Positions 24,136 to 34,520 of a stretch of DNA of 64,000 nt are shown piece after piece. The notes beneath the pieces were generated by a model. That model was not told where the DNA came from. It made no database searches and worked only from the letters and a program-made list of their open reading frames with translations. A program made the translations under genes and the position numbers. Source of the stretch: Platycnemis pennipes (Eukaryota; Arthropoda; Insecta; Odonata; Platycnemididae); assembly GCA_933228895.1 (NCBI GenBank), contig OW121852.1:110149544-110213543 (forward strand), written 5' to 3'. Every line of letters begins with the position of its first letter. Position 1 is the stretch's first letter.

Positions 24136-24239
24136 CTTCTGCTCCAAGGCTGAGACCGTCTTCTACCATATCACTTTGTGCAGCAGAAGCCCCCTCCCCA
24201 GTCAGCTCTGGTCTTTCCTCTCCCTCCTCGTCTTCACTC
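24136..24239 (-). CDS. Probable upstream exon of the ITPRID-like gene
   Basis: 104 nt between a good acceptor (TTTGCCTATCATTTCAG) and donor (GCAGAAG|GTATGG). One frame is open throughout: SEDEEGEERPELTGEGASAA, then QSDMVEDGLSLGAE. It is acidic and low complexity, typical of a disordered region. It enters after two bases and leaves in phase 1, whereas the next recovered exon (16692) enters in phase 0, so an exon of length 3n+2 is missing, or this exon joins the inner acceptor of 16144 directly. Membership in the same gene is inferred from strand and position. Confidence 0.55.
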
Positions 24240-24313
24240 CTGAAATGATAGGCAAACATCACATAAGCTGCTTGCAGGAAAACCCCAAAAATGGATTGCT
24301 AACCATAGACATA

Positions 24314-24490
24314 GACAAATGGATGGACCAAGTAACAAATGAAGAGGTACTTAGAAGGGTAAGAGAAATTTTTTCAAAAATTCTATAAAGACTGAAGAAC
24401 CCTGTCACATACAATTTGAGTTATTACAGTTCCCCTTGATGATTGCCATTAGGGGGAAGAAAATAGGAAGAAACACAGAGGAAGACCATA
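24314..24490 (+). pseudogene. LINE C-terminal fragment (endonuclease/RT-type non-LTR)
   Basis: The plus strand reads DKWMDQVTNEEVLRRVRE, then after frame breaks GRKKHRGRP. The WxxxVTNEEVLRRV...GRRxRGRP pair is the usual C-terminal tail of a common group of insect non-LTR retrotransposon proteins. Only this tail survives. Confidence 0.7.
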
Positions 24491-24984
24491 AAGAAGGTAT
24501 CCGAAGAAGTAATGAAGGACGTAAATGAACAGAATTACACTTTCATAAGGAATCAATAGAATATTTGATGGCTTCAACCACCTCAGACTTTATGATCAGA
24601 GATATTGGCCCCAAGATGATAAAGACATCTGGGATCCAACCAAGAAAAATTGTGAACGGTAATCTTCAGTAGAAACAATGAAAAATATACAACTTAACTT
24701 TAAAGCAATTAATTCATGTTGAACTTGAATACATGGCTCCAATACAATTTACAGTAGATTTGAAAAGGTATGTGAATCACCAAAATCATATTTCATGAAC
24801 AGGAGAGTATTTTTTTTTTTAAAGGTTAAGTGACTTATTGATATTTTATGACAAGTACCAATTTTTTATAAATGTTGTATGTATTCAACTTTGTACATTC
24901 CACACTTTAATGCTAAAAACAGAACTTAACTCCATACCAAATGGAAGGACAGGAATAGGTCAGTGTTCTGGCCTCCAATTTAAG

Positions 24985-25326
24985 GTGGTAGGGAAATGCC
25001 AAGGATGGGGAAGGTCAGGAAAACATAATCATTCACAAATTCACAATATGATGAAGGTTGCAAGTTTCTTTATCTCCAGCTCCTACAAAATGTCGAGCTT
25101 CTTGCCTTTGTTTTCAATGTTGCGGATCCTTGGAGTGAAATCACTCATATGGTCCTCCTCAAATGGGAGTTTTAAAAAAAAAGACTGTGCAATGTTTCCC
25201 TTCTGCAATCAATATATTTGAACAATATTTGAACAAATTTTCTGTGTTTTTGGTCCTTATTTTAAATAACCTTCCAGTTTGATCAACATATGTTGCATCA
25301 AAATCATGGCATTCAAGCAAATATAA
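24985..25326 (-). pseudogene. Penelope-like element fragment with GIY-YIG-type domain
   Basis: The minus strand reads YLLECHDFDATYVDQTGRLF KIRTKN, matching the YxLxCxxCxxxYVGQTGRxFxxR start of the GIY-YIG endonuclease of Penelope-like elements, followed by LPFEEDHMSDFTPRI and NKGKKLDIL-stop-ELEIKK, the usual C-terminal LDxLEELEI block. The N-terminal RT is missing. The MITE at 25327 abuts its 5' side, so the fragment was probably cut by that insertion. Confidence 0.7.
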
Positions 25327-25565
25327 AGGCCGCTTTACACGATGTCGCTTTACACGATACAATTTTTTGTACAATTTCTTGTACAAATGCTTGTATCAAC
25401 TGAACAAAATTGTATGTTTGTCTGAATGGAATTAGAACAGGTTCTATTTCCTGATCAGTCATTCAGACAATTGCACAAGCATTCGTACAATTTGCCGCTC
25501 TACACGGTACAATTTCTTCATACAAGAAATTGTACAAAAAATTGTATCATGTAAAGCGGCCTTAA
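25324..25565. mobile_element. PIF/Harbinger-type MITE with TAA duplication
   Basis: The element is 25327-25562. It starts AGGCCGCTTTACACGATG and ends with the inverted form (reverse: AGGCCGCTTTACATGATAC). Arms continue as inverted repeats of ACAATTTTTTGTACAATTTC. TAA at 25324-25326 and 25563-25565 is the TWA-type 3-bp duplication of PIF/Harbinger. No coding capacity. Confidence 0.75.
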
Positions 25566-26159
25566 GAAAGGGCAGGGCAAAAGCACTCCTGCCATATAAC
25601 TCTATTCTGTCCTTCGTTGTGTTAGTCATGTTTTTTTGTTATTATTATTATAAAATGAAACTATGTAATTGTTTTTCAGGAAAGCCCTGGCATCCTTCTC
25701 CATTAGCCCCACCCCAAGATACCATTGAGATATGAGTTTGCACTTATATCCTGGAGTCGAACCTGTAATATTACCCACGTTGTAAATTCCCTTCTTTGCA
25801 TCTAAAAGGTGTTTTTTCTCTATGATTTTGTCTATGGTTTCCACTTTACAAGCATTGCTTCAGGGAAAATATTTAATAACTTCTAACATTCTTCTGAAAC
25901 TTTCATCAGAAAGCTGGATAGGTAATTAAAAGCCTGGTCACCATGGAATGAAATGCCAAAAGCTTTTGCGACAAATGGTAGCGGGTGTTGAAATGAATCA
26001 CCTGGTATATCGAAGCAGATTTTCTAAAAAAATTCAAATTCATATTTGTTCTCACAGGATGAGATGGTGACATTCAAGAAATTGAGTTTCTCCTCCGTTT
26101 CCCTCTCTAAGCGTAATGAATATCAATAATTAAAAAAATTTAAGTATCTGACGAAACTA
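25566..26159. other. No supported gene
   Basis: There is a minus-strand open frame of 72 codons at 25844-25626, but it has no recognised similarity and weak coding character. The rest is AT-rich. The change from CpG-poor to CpG-normal sequence falls at its right edge. Confidence 0.35.
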
Positions 26160-26620
26160 AGGAAGAAGCGTGAGTCGCTACGCTCGCACGCGCGATGTGA
26201 GCATAGGCGGTATAAAATTGTCGATAGAGTTTCTTCAGCTACTCAAAATATTAAAAATATCATCCCATGTTCGAAGATAATTCGAGAAGCTTGCTCTAGA
26301 AGGGAGAGAGGAGGGAATTATCTATCAACCGTACTGCATAAGGGCGGTAACTAGACGATAACTCTTTTCGCGAGCCACCACGAGCAGGAAGTGACGCCGT
26401 ATGTGGTGCACCAGTTTTCAAGAACGAAGTCGGATCGGCAACGCGAATAAGAGCTTCCCCTTGAAACGCTCCTCCTTAAAACGAGGCACTAACCTCCACC
26501 CAGTCCCGCGCTTAGCGCCACCCACAAGGTCTAATTAGGACCAGGAGAACGAAGCTTGCGCGGGAGACGTACGCCCTACGTGACAGCAGCGGAGGTGTCG
26601 CAAGCCTCCGGCGAGAGGGG
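26160..26620. promoter_or_regulatory. CpG-rich block, candidate 5' end of the minus-strand gene
   Basis: A dense cluster of CpG (GCTCGCACGCGCGATG, CGGATCGGCAACGCG, CCGCGCTTAGCGCC) lies at the border between CpG-poor and CpG-normal sequence. On the minus strand a donor-like GGTGGAG|GTTAGTG occurs at 26501, compatible with a non-coding first exon. No initiator or ATG is assigned. Promoter function is inferred from composition and position only. Confidence 0.3.
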
Positions 26621-26748
26621 GAATTTCGAGGTATACCGACGGAAAAAATGGTAAAATGTCGAGAAAAATCACCACAAAACATCATTGGGGGATGAAGAGG
26701 TGAAGTGAAGCCGAATTGTATTGAAATGTGAACTATACCAACAACAAA

Positions 26749-27240
26749 TACGAGGGTCACTCCAAAACTAATGCACACAAATTTCCTGACACCACAACCT
26801 TAATTCTAGGCACTTCCAATTTTTACAGTGTATTAACACATCCTTTAGGAACACCATGTCACTTTTCAACATAATCTCCGTCCTTTTCAATAGCCTTACG
26901 CCACCTTGGAACTAAGACGTGTATTCCTGTACGGTAAAACTCTGACCCGGCACGTTTAGGCCACTGTTTCGCAGCTGTCACGAGGTCCTCATTATTGTGA
27001 AATCTTGTCCCACGAAGCGCGTCCTTCAGCGGACCAAAGAGATGGTAGTCAGAGGGTGCCAGATCAGGGCTGTAAGGTGGGTGTTGCAGCACAGTCCATC
27101 CAAGTTTCCGAATCTCACCTGTGGTTTGACGACTGACATGAGGCGTACGCATGTACGTATGCATGATCACTCATGAGGATAATTTTCCATCCAGATGGAA
27201 CCAGGTGAGAGATTTCAGTCTATCTCTGTCAATCATGTAA
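26749..27240 (-). mobile_element. mariner element, 5'-truncated
   Basis: The right terminus (low coordinate) is TA followed by CGAGGGTCACTCCAAAACTA, a mariner-type TIR. Upstream on the minus strand is the C-terminal third of the transposase. The other TIR and the 5' two thirds of the gene are not present. Confidence 0.75.
26859..27170 (-). pseudogene. mariner transposase C-terminal fragment
   Basis: The 103-codon frame includes LQHPPYSPDLAPSDYHLFGP, which holds the last catalytic Asp of the DD34D triad (SPDLAPSDYHLF), then LKDALRGTRFHNNED and ends PRWRKAIEKDGDYVEK-stop, the standard mariner C-terminus. The DNA-binding domain and first two catalytic Asp are missing, so it cannot be active. 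Confidence 0.85.
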
Positions 27241-27635
27241 TACCACTGCACTGGAGCGCAAAAACAAATAAGCGGCTCTAAAGATCACTATTAAGAGGTT
27301 CGATCATCATCGTCACTAGCTAACAATCCTACGATTGACTAGACGCAGCTCTCCCTTCCGTTTTCCTATTCGCGAACCTCTTTATATTAATGTAGAAGTA
27401 TTTTCTTTCAATGCTTAACAACCTGCTCCCTATATCTGATGCGAGGCCTTCCTTAGCCATTCTCCCAATTCAGTTTTCTCTCGACGATTACCTTTATAAC
27501 ACTATCAAGTCTCAAGTAATCGCGGATTAGTTTGTCGATTAATCGTCGAATTAGTTTTTTTCTTTCATGTATTCAGCATATTTCTCAGTTCTACTCCCAG
27601 CCTTGACTTCTATATATTGGTATTACCGTCCATGT

Positions 27636-27899
27636 CTCACTACCAGGGGCGGCGTGGCCAGGGCGGGAAGGCGGGGATTCCCGCCCGGGCCCTTTTACGT
27701 CTAAAATAAGACGTTTACCGCAGCGAAAGTTTTTATGTCGTTTATATATTATTTGCAAACCTTTGCCCTTAACGACCTGAAACGTGTTATTAACGTATAA
27801 ATGTTTTCAGAAGGGGGGCGGGGGGGTCACAAAAACCGGGCCCCTCTGGACGTGTAGCGGCCCGGGCCCCTGAGCACCCACGCCGCCCTTGCACACTAC
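27636..27899. mobile_element. hAT-type MITE, GC-rich, 8-bp duplication
   Basis: The element is 27644-27891 (248 bp), starting CAGGGGCGGCGTGGCC and ending with the inverted form CACGCCGCCCTTG. The flanks CTCACTAC (27636-27643) and CACACTAC (27892-27899) match at 7 of 8. Secondary internal inverted segments CCCGCCCGGGCCC and GCCCGGGCCCC are near the ends. The 8-bp duplication and CAGGGG ends fit hAT. Confidence 0.75.
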
Positions 27900-28831
27900 C
27901 ACAAAAACACATGCTCTAGATGTAGTCCTAAAGATGATTTCTTCCGAGTTTGTATTTGTCGCTGTAAGTTGATTCTTCTTATAGTAGAATCCCCTCATTG
28001 CCTATTTTATTCGACTGAACATTTCCTACTCGCTTCGCCCATCGGTAGGCATTTGGCTTCGAGGCTACAAAGCACTAAATGTTGAAGGACTTGTAGAAGC
28101 ATGCTTCTCAATGCTTTTCGCCACCTTTTCTTACACTATAGGTACTCAACGAGAGATTACTTTCAAGCATAGGAAATACTTTTTCCGGTAGAGATCCAAT
28201 TGGGGAAATACTACTGGCTATAAAAACAGTGGTAGCTAGGCTCCTCATGATAAATGGTGATTCGGATTCAACAAAATTGTACGGAATATATCAAGGATGG
28301 TCGAACTTTGCTCAGATAAACAGCAAGGCGGAGGAGGTGGTGCTGTTTATGCCCCAAGGGCACAACCCTAAATGCTGGTCTGTACTACAACTTCCACCCT
28401 TCTCCCCATTATATCCCCTGTTACCCACGCTTCCAGCTGCTAGGTCATCGAGACAATACCCTTGAAATACATACATACGGCAGGTCGGCATTCAAATCCA
28501 CGTTTGCCCCGAAGCGAATGACACTGGGAAAAAAGAACTAATTTACCTCGCAGAAACCACGGTCACAGTCGCCAATAGCCGCTTACTTACGACCCATATT
28601 ACTAGTTGAAAACATTCAAGTTGCCACAAAACGCTAGGTTGTAGTAAAGAGAAAATAAAACTATACATTTAAATCCACAATAAAAGCTATAAAGCGATAT
28701 AGCGTTCTTCTACATGCTTGTACCTTATGATGAATTTCACAAATAACTATCAATAGCAGAAGATTTCCGTTCAAAATTCCAACAGGAAAATAAAACATTA
28801 CAAATGATTATGACCTAGCTACATAACGTCG

Positions 28832-28915
28832 GCGACAGTAGGTAGCTAGGTCGTAACGCGCCAGCCTGGAAACCATAAGGTCGCGGAATCGAATCCCTCC
28901 TCGTGTATAGATTTT
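28832..28915 (+). repeat. tRNA-derived SINE head
   Basis: A box-like TAGCTAGGTCGTAACGCG and B box-like GGTCGCGGAATCGAATCC are spaced as in a tRNA. No CCA end and no convincing cloverleaf closure, so it is a SINE or tRNA relic rather than a working tRNA. Confidence 0.45.
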
Positions 28916-29130
28916 GAATTTGTTTTATAGGATTACATTTAGATTTGACGATACAATAAAACCTTAGCCAGTTGAGCTCCTACAAAAAAGTCCACTACTA
29001 CGTACTAACAGACATTATTTGGGTTGGAATTAAGTGATGACTAAGTTTCTCTGTTATGATACCAATAATACATGTAATTTTAATTGTAATTTGATATTGC
29101 ACTCCGCAACTTGTTCCAATTATGCTTGCA

Positions 29131-29168
29131 ACTGCTCCAGAGAGAGATAGAGAAAGAGAGTGAGCGAG
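29131..29168. repeat. GA-rich simple repeat
   Basis: An imperfect (GA)n tract. No other significance seen. Confidence 0.6.
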
Positions 29169-29199
29169 CACAGTAATTTTGGACAATTATCTACGCTGG

Positions 29200-29905
29200 G
29201 GCATTTAATTATTGTAATTACATGCCTTCGAAATGCCTTTTCCATATTTTCTCCTTACGCAACAAATGTCTACTTCCGGGTAAAAAAAACTATTTATGAT
29301 TCTCTTGTCCATTCTAAAATTTCTTATGGTATAATCTGCTGGGGAAGGTCATATTTAAACACATTAAAGTGTGCACTAGTTTTGTAAAAAAATATAATCC
29401 GTATCATACTATCTAAACACCTTTATGAACACTTTTCACATCTAAATCTACGCGATACCTTGCAAGCCACCGCGAGGGTGTGTGGCAGGGGGTGAAGATC
29501 ACCAAGCATGCACTATCGACATGCAAACATGCTACTATAGGATCTCATGCAACTAGATTGTTAGTACATATCTACACAGTAATTAAGGGAATGGCAGTTG
29601 TATGTGGCCGTTAGATTTCTGCCACAAGGCATTTATATTTATTTAAATTCTTAGCAATGCTTTATAACATAAGTGGTAATATGCCGAGTGTATCCGAAAA
29701 ATGTAAATATAATTTAAGGAATTTGTTAAATATTGTAACATGTAGACCAAGAGTATCATTATATAAACGCTCTTTTCTGTATATGAGGCCAAAAATATAC
29801 AACGCACTGCCCACTGTAATTAAAAAATGTAAATCCTCAACAAAAATGCTAAAACTGGCCAAAGATAGACTTACTTATCAAGAAAATGTGGAATATTTAT
29901 TTTAA
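29200..29905 (+). pseudogene. Non-LTR retrotransposon C-terminus, split by another LINE
   Basis: Upstream piece to about 29436: TIYDSLVHSKISYGIICWG, matching the conserved LVHSxLSYGIxxWG block of Jockey/CR1-type proteins. Downstream piece at 29657-29905: MRPKIYNALPTVIKKCKSS, matching the RxxKIYNxLPxxIK block near their C-terminus. Between them sits an inverted, 5'-truncated LINE end (29437-29640). Frame breaks show an old copy of a family different from the inserted one. Confidence 0.65.
29437..29640 (-). mobile_element. LINE 3' end, family with GATGTA tail
   Basis: Minus-strand copy of the common 3' end (GCCACCGCGAGGGTGTGTGG, read on plus, at its core), with tail remnant ATCTAAATCTACG at the left edge. 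It is inserted in an older LINE coding remnant. Only about 200 bp of 3' sequence remains. Confidence 0.75.
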
Positions 29906-30352
29906 TTGTGTTTTTTCATTAATTGTGCATTGTATAACTGTTACTGCTTTTATTTTATAATGGCATACATCTTTTATACTGATGGTGTCTCAATTCAGGT
30001 CCTATGATCTTGGAGACCACCTAAAGATTCCGTTATATTTTTTGCATTCATCGTATCGATCATGTGGGAGTAAATAAAATATCATATATTCACCTATGGA
30101 GTTCACACCTCATGGGGTGAGGTGATTCATTCAATGATCACCAATGTATGCGCTTTCACGCCCATCCAGGTAAAGGAGAAGCTTTCGGTCTTAAATTACA
30201 ACAGTCTTCCAAATTCTTCCCCGACTGCATAAATAAAGTGCACCTTACCGCAAGGTTTTAATGTTTCCGACACATGTTATAAAGCGGAAACTTCATATAC
30301 AATCATATACGAGGATTTATTTGTCTCAAAATCGATATTAACTTATTTAAGT

Positions 30353-30472
30353 TGCATGAGACAATATAGTTGCTAGTTTGCATGTTAGTAGTGCAAGCTT
30401 GGTGATCTTCACCCCCTGCCACACACCCTCGCGGTGGCTTGCAGGGTATCGTGTAGATGTAGATGTAGATTA
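30353..30472 (+). mobile_element. LINE 3' end, solo
   Basis: Plus-strand copy of about 120 bp starting GTTGCATGAGACAATATAG and ending GGCTTGCAGGGTATCGTG, then TAGATG repeats. Nearly identical to the end of the copy at 42270-42396, so relatively young. Confidence 0.85.
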
Positions 30473-30509
30473 ACTACAATAATGATCCCAGAACGATGAC
30501 ATACTAATA

Positions 30510-30592
30510 CGAGAGTCAGGTCGTTAACACGCCGCGCCGGCCTTGCAATCCAAAAGTTGCAGGTTCAAATCCCACCCAGGGCATGAACTTAA
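30510..30592 (+). repeat. tRNA-derived SINE head
   Basis: AGGTCGTTAACACGCCGCGC and GGTTCAAATCCCACCC are at tRNA-like A/B box spacing. Followed directly by a second tRNA-like unit at 30615. Confidence 0.5.
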
Positions 30593-30614
30593 AATCAAGC
30601 TCAGGATAAGTTTG

Positions 30615-30790
30615 ATGGCAGGCCGCGATGGTCAAGTCAGAGAAGCTCCAACCTGGTAACCCAAAGTTCGCGGGTTCGAAGCCCCACGAGGAATGATTGC
30701 TATGATCGTATAAGGATCAAGTATTAAAAGTAAGGGTAAATGATGCGATACATCCTGAGAGGTTGAAGCATCTTAAAGATTAACTCTATA
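30615..30790 (+). repeat. tRNA-derived SINE, with body
   Basis: The head includes AACCTGGTAACCCAAAG and the B box GCGGGTTCGAAGCCCC. The body (ATGATCGTATAAGGATC, ATGATGCGATACATCC) aligns loosely with the bodies at 37670-37760 and 48430-48530, so these are copies of one SINE family. This one is diverged. Confidence 0.55.
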
Positions 30791-31375
30791 ACACTACCAA
30801 TTTTTGAGGAAAATGATAACCTTTCTTTCTCGTCTGTTTCCTTAACTGGCAGCACCTACCCTAACTGTTACCGGATAACGAGGAAATGGCTGTAATTATT
30901 GTGATACCGGTAGCTTACCTGTGAGGAAATACGAGACGGCGGAATGCACACGTTTCCATCACACAGGCATCATTACTCGTATAATTCCATACGAAACACG
31001 AAGCTCCTCTTGTCGAGCCTATCGAATTTACTGCAGGATATCTCTCTCTCCAAACGCATCACGCACGCGACACTCCCCGGGAAGACGAAAACAGACTGGA
31101 GGTATTCGCAGTTTACGGTCTCCCTCCAGTGCTGAGCGGAAAGGGGAAAAAGTGCGCGCGGGAGGGTACCTACGTTCGTTCATGGCTCTGCGGTTGAAAC
31201 TCGGCGACACCCGGAGGGCTCCGAGACAAAGCGGCGTGTCGGGGCCGTAATTGGTCGGAGTGTGCCATAAGCATTATTTCTTAGATATTTGAGTACCCGA
31301 ATGAATACAAGGGAACCTGACAATTACAAGAGTGCTTGAATGAGTGAATGGATATCTCGATTCTCATACACACCT

Positions 31376-31510
31376 ATGTAGGTAATAACCTGTAAGCCAC
31401 CGCGGGTTGTGTGGCAGGGGGTGAATATCACTAAACATGCAACTAGGATACTACAAGGAAACATGTTAGATACATTGGCAGCCATCTAGATGAATACCAC
31501 TGTTTTCATT
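31376..31510 (-). mobile_element. LINE 3' end, solo, degraded
   Basis: Core TGTAAGCCACCGCGGGTTGT, then GGCAGGGGGTGAATATCACT. Same family as 29437 in minus orientation, with small deletions. Confidence 0.7.
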
Positions 31511-31628
31511 CGACCGCTAACGCACACAAAACGTGATTTTAACCACATTAAGTGCCTTGAATGCGCAAAATTATGAAGAAGCAAGCTTTGTGGATTGCTT
31601 ATTTCGGTTCTTGTATTCCGGTATTCCC

Positions 31629-31939
31629 AATCAGGCCAGGGGCGTTGGAACTATTTTCGCTGGGAGGGGCCAACATTGAGAAGGGCCCGGCTCTTAAGAA
31701 AAGGGGACGGCTTCTATGAAAAGGGCCCGCATTTTTTTGCGGATAGGAGGGGGTAGAGACTAGAATTCCGCTAAAAGTGCATATGAAGGTGGTAGAATAT
31801 GCGTCAGAGGGGAAAAGGCAAGCTGGAAACAGTGAAATTTAATTTTTATTAACGAAGACTCATTTCTTAAGGGCCCGGGGCAAATTTGGGGGGGGGGGGG
31901 GGGGTGCAGCCCCCCGCTTCCGACGCCGCTGAATCAGGT
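31629..31939. mobile_element. hAT-type MITE, 8-bp duplication, G run inside
   Basis: The element is 31637-31931, starting CAGGGGCGTTGGAA with inverted end (reverse: CAGCGGCGTCGGAAGCGGGG). Flanks AATCAGGC (31629-31636) and AATCAGGT (31932-31939). It contains a run of about 18 G next to the right end. The ends resemble those of the MITE at 27644, suggesting a related hAT family. Confidence 0.75.
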
Positions 31940-32129
31940 ATTCGAAAATTCGCCAAGGCGTCAAGTGATTGCCCTAGTATACATTCGTGTACCTACTCAT
32001 CTCGGCATTCATGCAATCGTCAGGTACCCATGAATTCATCTGGATATCCAAACACCTATACCCTACATATGGCACATTCCTGATCAATACGAAGCGCGCG
32101 CACGAGATTTCATGCGTTTACGGAACGTT

Positions 32130-32330
32130 ACATGTCTACATCTATGTTATTCCCTGCGAGCCACTGCGAGGGTGTGTGGCAGGGAGTGAAGATTACCAAA
32201 CATGCACTACTTAGAACCAACTTGCAAGAGCTATAAAGCTACTACTTCATGAAAACGTGTTAGATATAAGAGTTACGTGCAACTAAATGGTTAGTATCTA
32301 CACAATAACGAATTAATTACTGTTTATAAA
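32130..32330 (-). mobile_element. LINE 3' end, solo
   Basis: Tail remnant TCTACATCTATG at the left, then GCGAGCCACTGCGAGGGTGT and GTGAAGATTACCAAACATGC on plus. 5'-truncated to about 200 bp. Confidence 0.75.
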
Positions 32331-34282
32331 GGCTTTCTTCTATAGAACGCGGCCTGGAAAATCTGGAGCGTTAAAACGACACGGATTCCCGGAACGACCA
32401 CCACTTCTCTTAGCCGACAACAAGTCTAGTACCGCGGCATTTGAAGCGGACACTCATCGACGGCTTCGCCGGCACAGGAGAGGAAGCGAGAGATGAGAAA
32501 ACAAGGGGAATACCGTTACGCACTCGAAGCAATCGTATGTTGTTGACACAACGGTCTTCTTTTACCACCCGTCGTTACCTACCCGGTCATCGAGGGGAGA
32601 GGCACGAAAACAGATTTGCATGGGAATAATGAAAAAAATGGTGGCTGATATCCCGAAAAGAAGACCGAGAATCGGGAAGACTTCTACGCTTCGCAAGCTA
32701 ATTTGCCACGGCAAGACTTGACAAAACGTTAAGCACACATGCTGCATCCTTTAACTATTTGACAGCAAACATTCAAGGACTTAAGAGTCATTATGAGGTA
32801 AAGTATTCGGAAATTCTATAAATTTGCATAAACATTGGCTTCCTTTTAACAATGCATGACATCGGAGAACACTTCGTTTACCGTATTTAGAGGCAATGTG
32901 ACAGTGACTTATGTGAATGAAGTGTTTCCATTCGGATGCTATCAACTTCCCTGATATAATTAGTCATCTGACAATGGAAAGCTGGCACATGGAAGCAAAT
33001 ACGGCAAAAAGGGTTGTTTTCGCCAGTCTTTAACGTAATGAGTTTTCGGTTAGAAAAAAGCATGAAATTCAGAAGTATGTTAAATAAAAAAATGAATTTA
33101 GAAAGAATAATGAAAAACATTCAAGCTATCAAGATGGTAGCACATAGTAGGCACTAAATTTGTTCCGTTCACGATTTCTGAACAGGAAAGCACGTTACAT
33201 ATACGGTTTGTGCACCGGTAGGTACAAAATTCTGACTTCTACAATGAAGATCGATAGGAAAATAAAAAGGCATGCCCCAGATATTAACAGAGAAAAATTT
33301 ACCCTTAGTAAAAAAAATCGAAAATAATCAGACAATTCAATACAAAACTTCAACTCAACCTCCTCTAATTCTCCCAGATCTTCTAGCTCAAAATTTTGAG
33401 ACAGCCAGTGACACACGTTTATGGCAAAATAAATATTTAAGAGGATTAGGGGGAGCCAGTGGATGGAACAGATAGTGAGGGGACGATGGCGTTTTGAAGG
33501 GAATAATAGAGGGGGAGAATGTTAGGTAAGCGGGGAAGGGGGAGGATGGGAACGGGCTTTTTAGATGAAATTATGAGAAGCAGGGGGTATGAAGAACGCC
33601 ATGTTCTTAATACCTCCTGCAATGACGGTGCACTATTTGGTGCATCCTCCAATATGAGGATGTTTAGAACTATGAATACGGAATGATTTCATGTTCATCT
33701 AAACCTACCGTAGCCGGAAGAATATATATGATAAAATATCTTTTGAATTACGGCAACTTCTAAATTCTTTGGTGGTGCCTACTAATTTATTCACAGTAAA
33801 AATGAATATCTGAATCATTCTGCGAAACTCTGAACATAGGTTTCGCATTTTTCCTATCACTAATTCTTTAGAGACATAATAACGCTAGCACATAACGAAA
33901 ATCCACGACTGCGGCCCATAGTCGTATAATCTAATGTCTGAATGAACGTTGAATATTAGAAAGCTTACTCGGAATTTGACATTTGACCGTACACAGATAC
34001 AAAAAAACTACGATATATAATGAAGATGAGATACCAAACGGTTAGAAGAGGAGGAATATGGATAAATAACAAACAGTCTTCATTTATCTTGGGAGAGAAT
34101 CCATGAGAATGATCCCAGGCCCACCTAGAATATACTGCAAGCATATTGGGATCGTAGATTGAAGTGTTGCAAAATCTCCGACAGAAATGGGTAGCTTTTA
34201 TGAATATATTAATAAAAATATAATGAAAACTCCAGCAAACCAAGGTAGAAATCTGGAATGCACAGGAGAGGATGGCACCTTG
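32331..34282. other. No supported gene
   Basis: Short frames only, none recognised. No clear repeat ends seen. CpG content looks ordinary for intergenic sequence. Confidence 0.4.
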
Positions 34283-34520
34283 TAAAATGTTTAAAAAAAA
34301 TACACCTTGTACGGTCCACTAAAGAAATTTATTGAGTACGACCCGGTTTACGTTACATAATAACATCATCTGGTTCCCACTGTAACCTTATAAAATTAGT
34401 TGGTAACCTGAAGAAATTTGTAGGTACTATCAGGCCCAAGATGTTATTATGCAACGAAACCCAGGTCGTGCTCAATAAATTTCTCTAGTCGACCGTACAA
34501 AGTGTATTTTTTAACATTTC
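34283..34520. mobile_element. Long-arm inverted-repeat element
   Basis: Arms of about 85-90 bp: AAAATGTTTAAAAAAAATAC, TTGTACGGTC, TTTATTGAGTACGACC, ATAATAACATC at the left. The right arm is the same reversed with about 85-90% identity. The rightward reading contains GATGATGTTATTATG, then TAACG and AAACC next to AATAAATTTC, the same architecture as 20539-20672. No coding capacity. Confidence 0.65.

Noticed and set aside
24838..25221. 127-codon plus-strand frame
   Set aside because: It is antisense to the Penelope-like GIY-YIG remnant on the minus strand, which carries the recognisable motifs.
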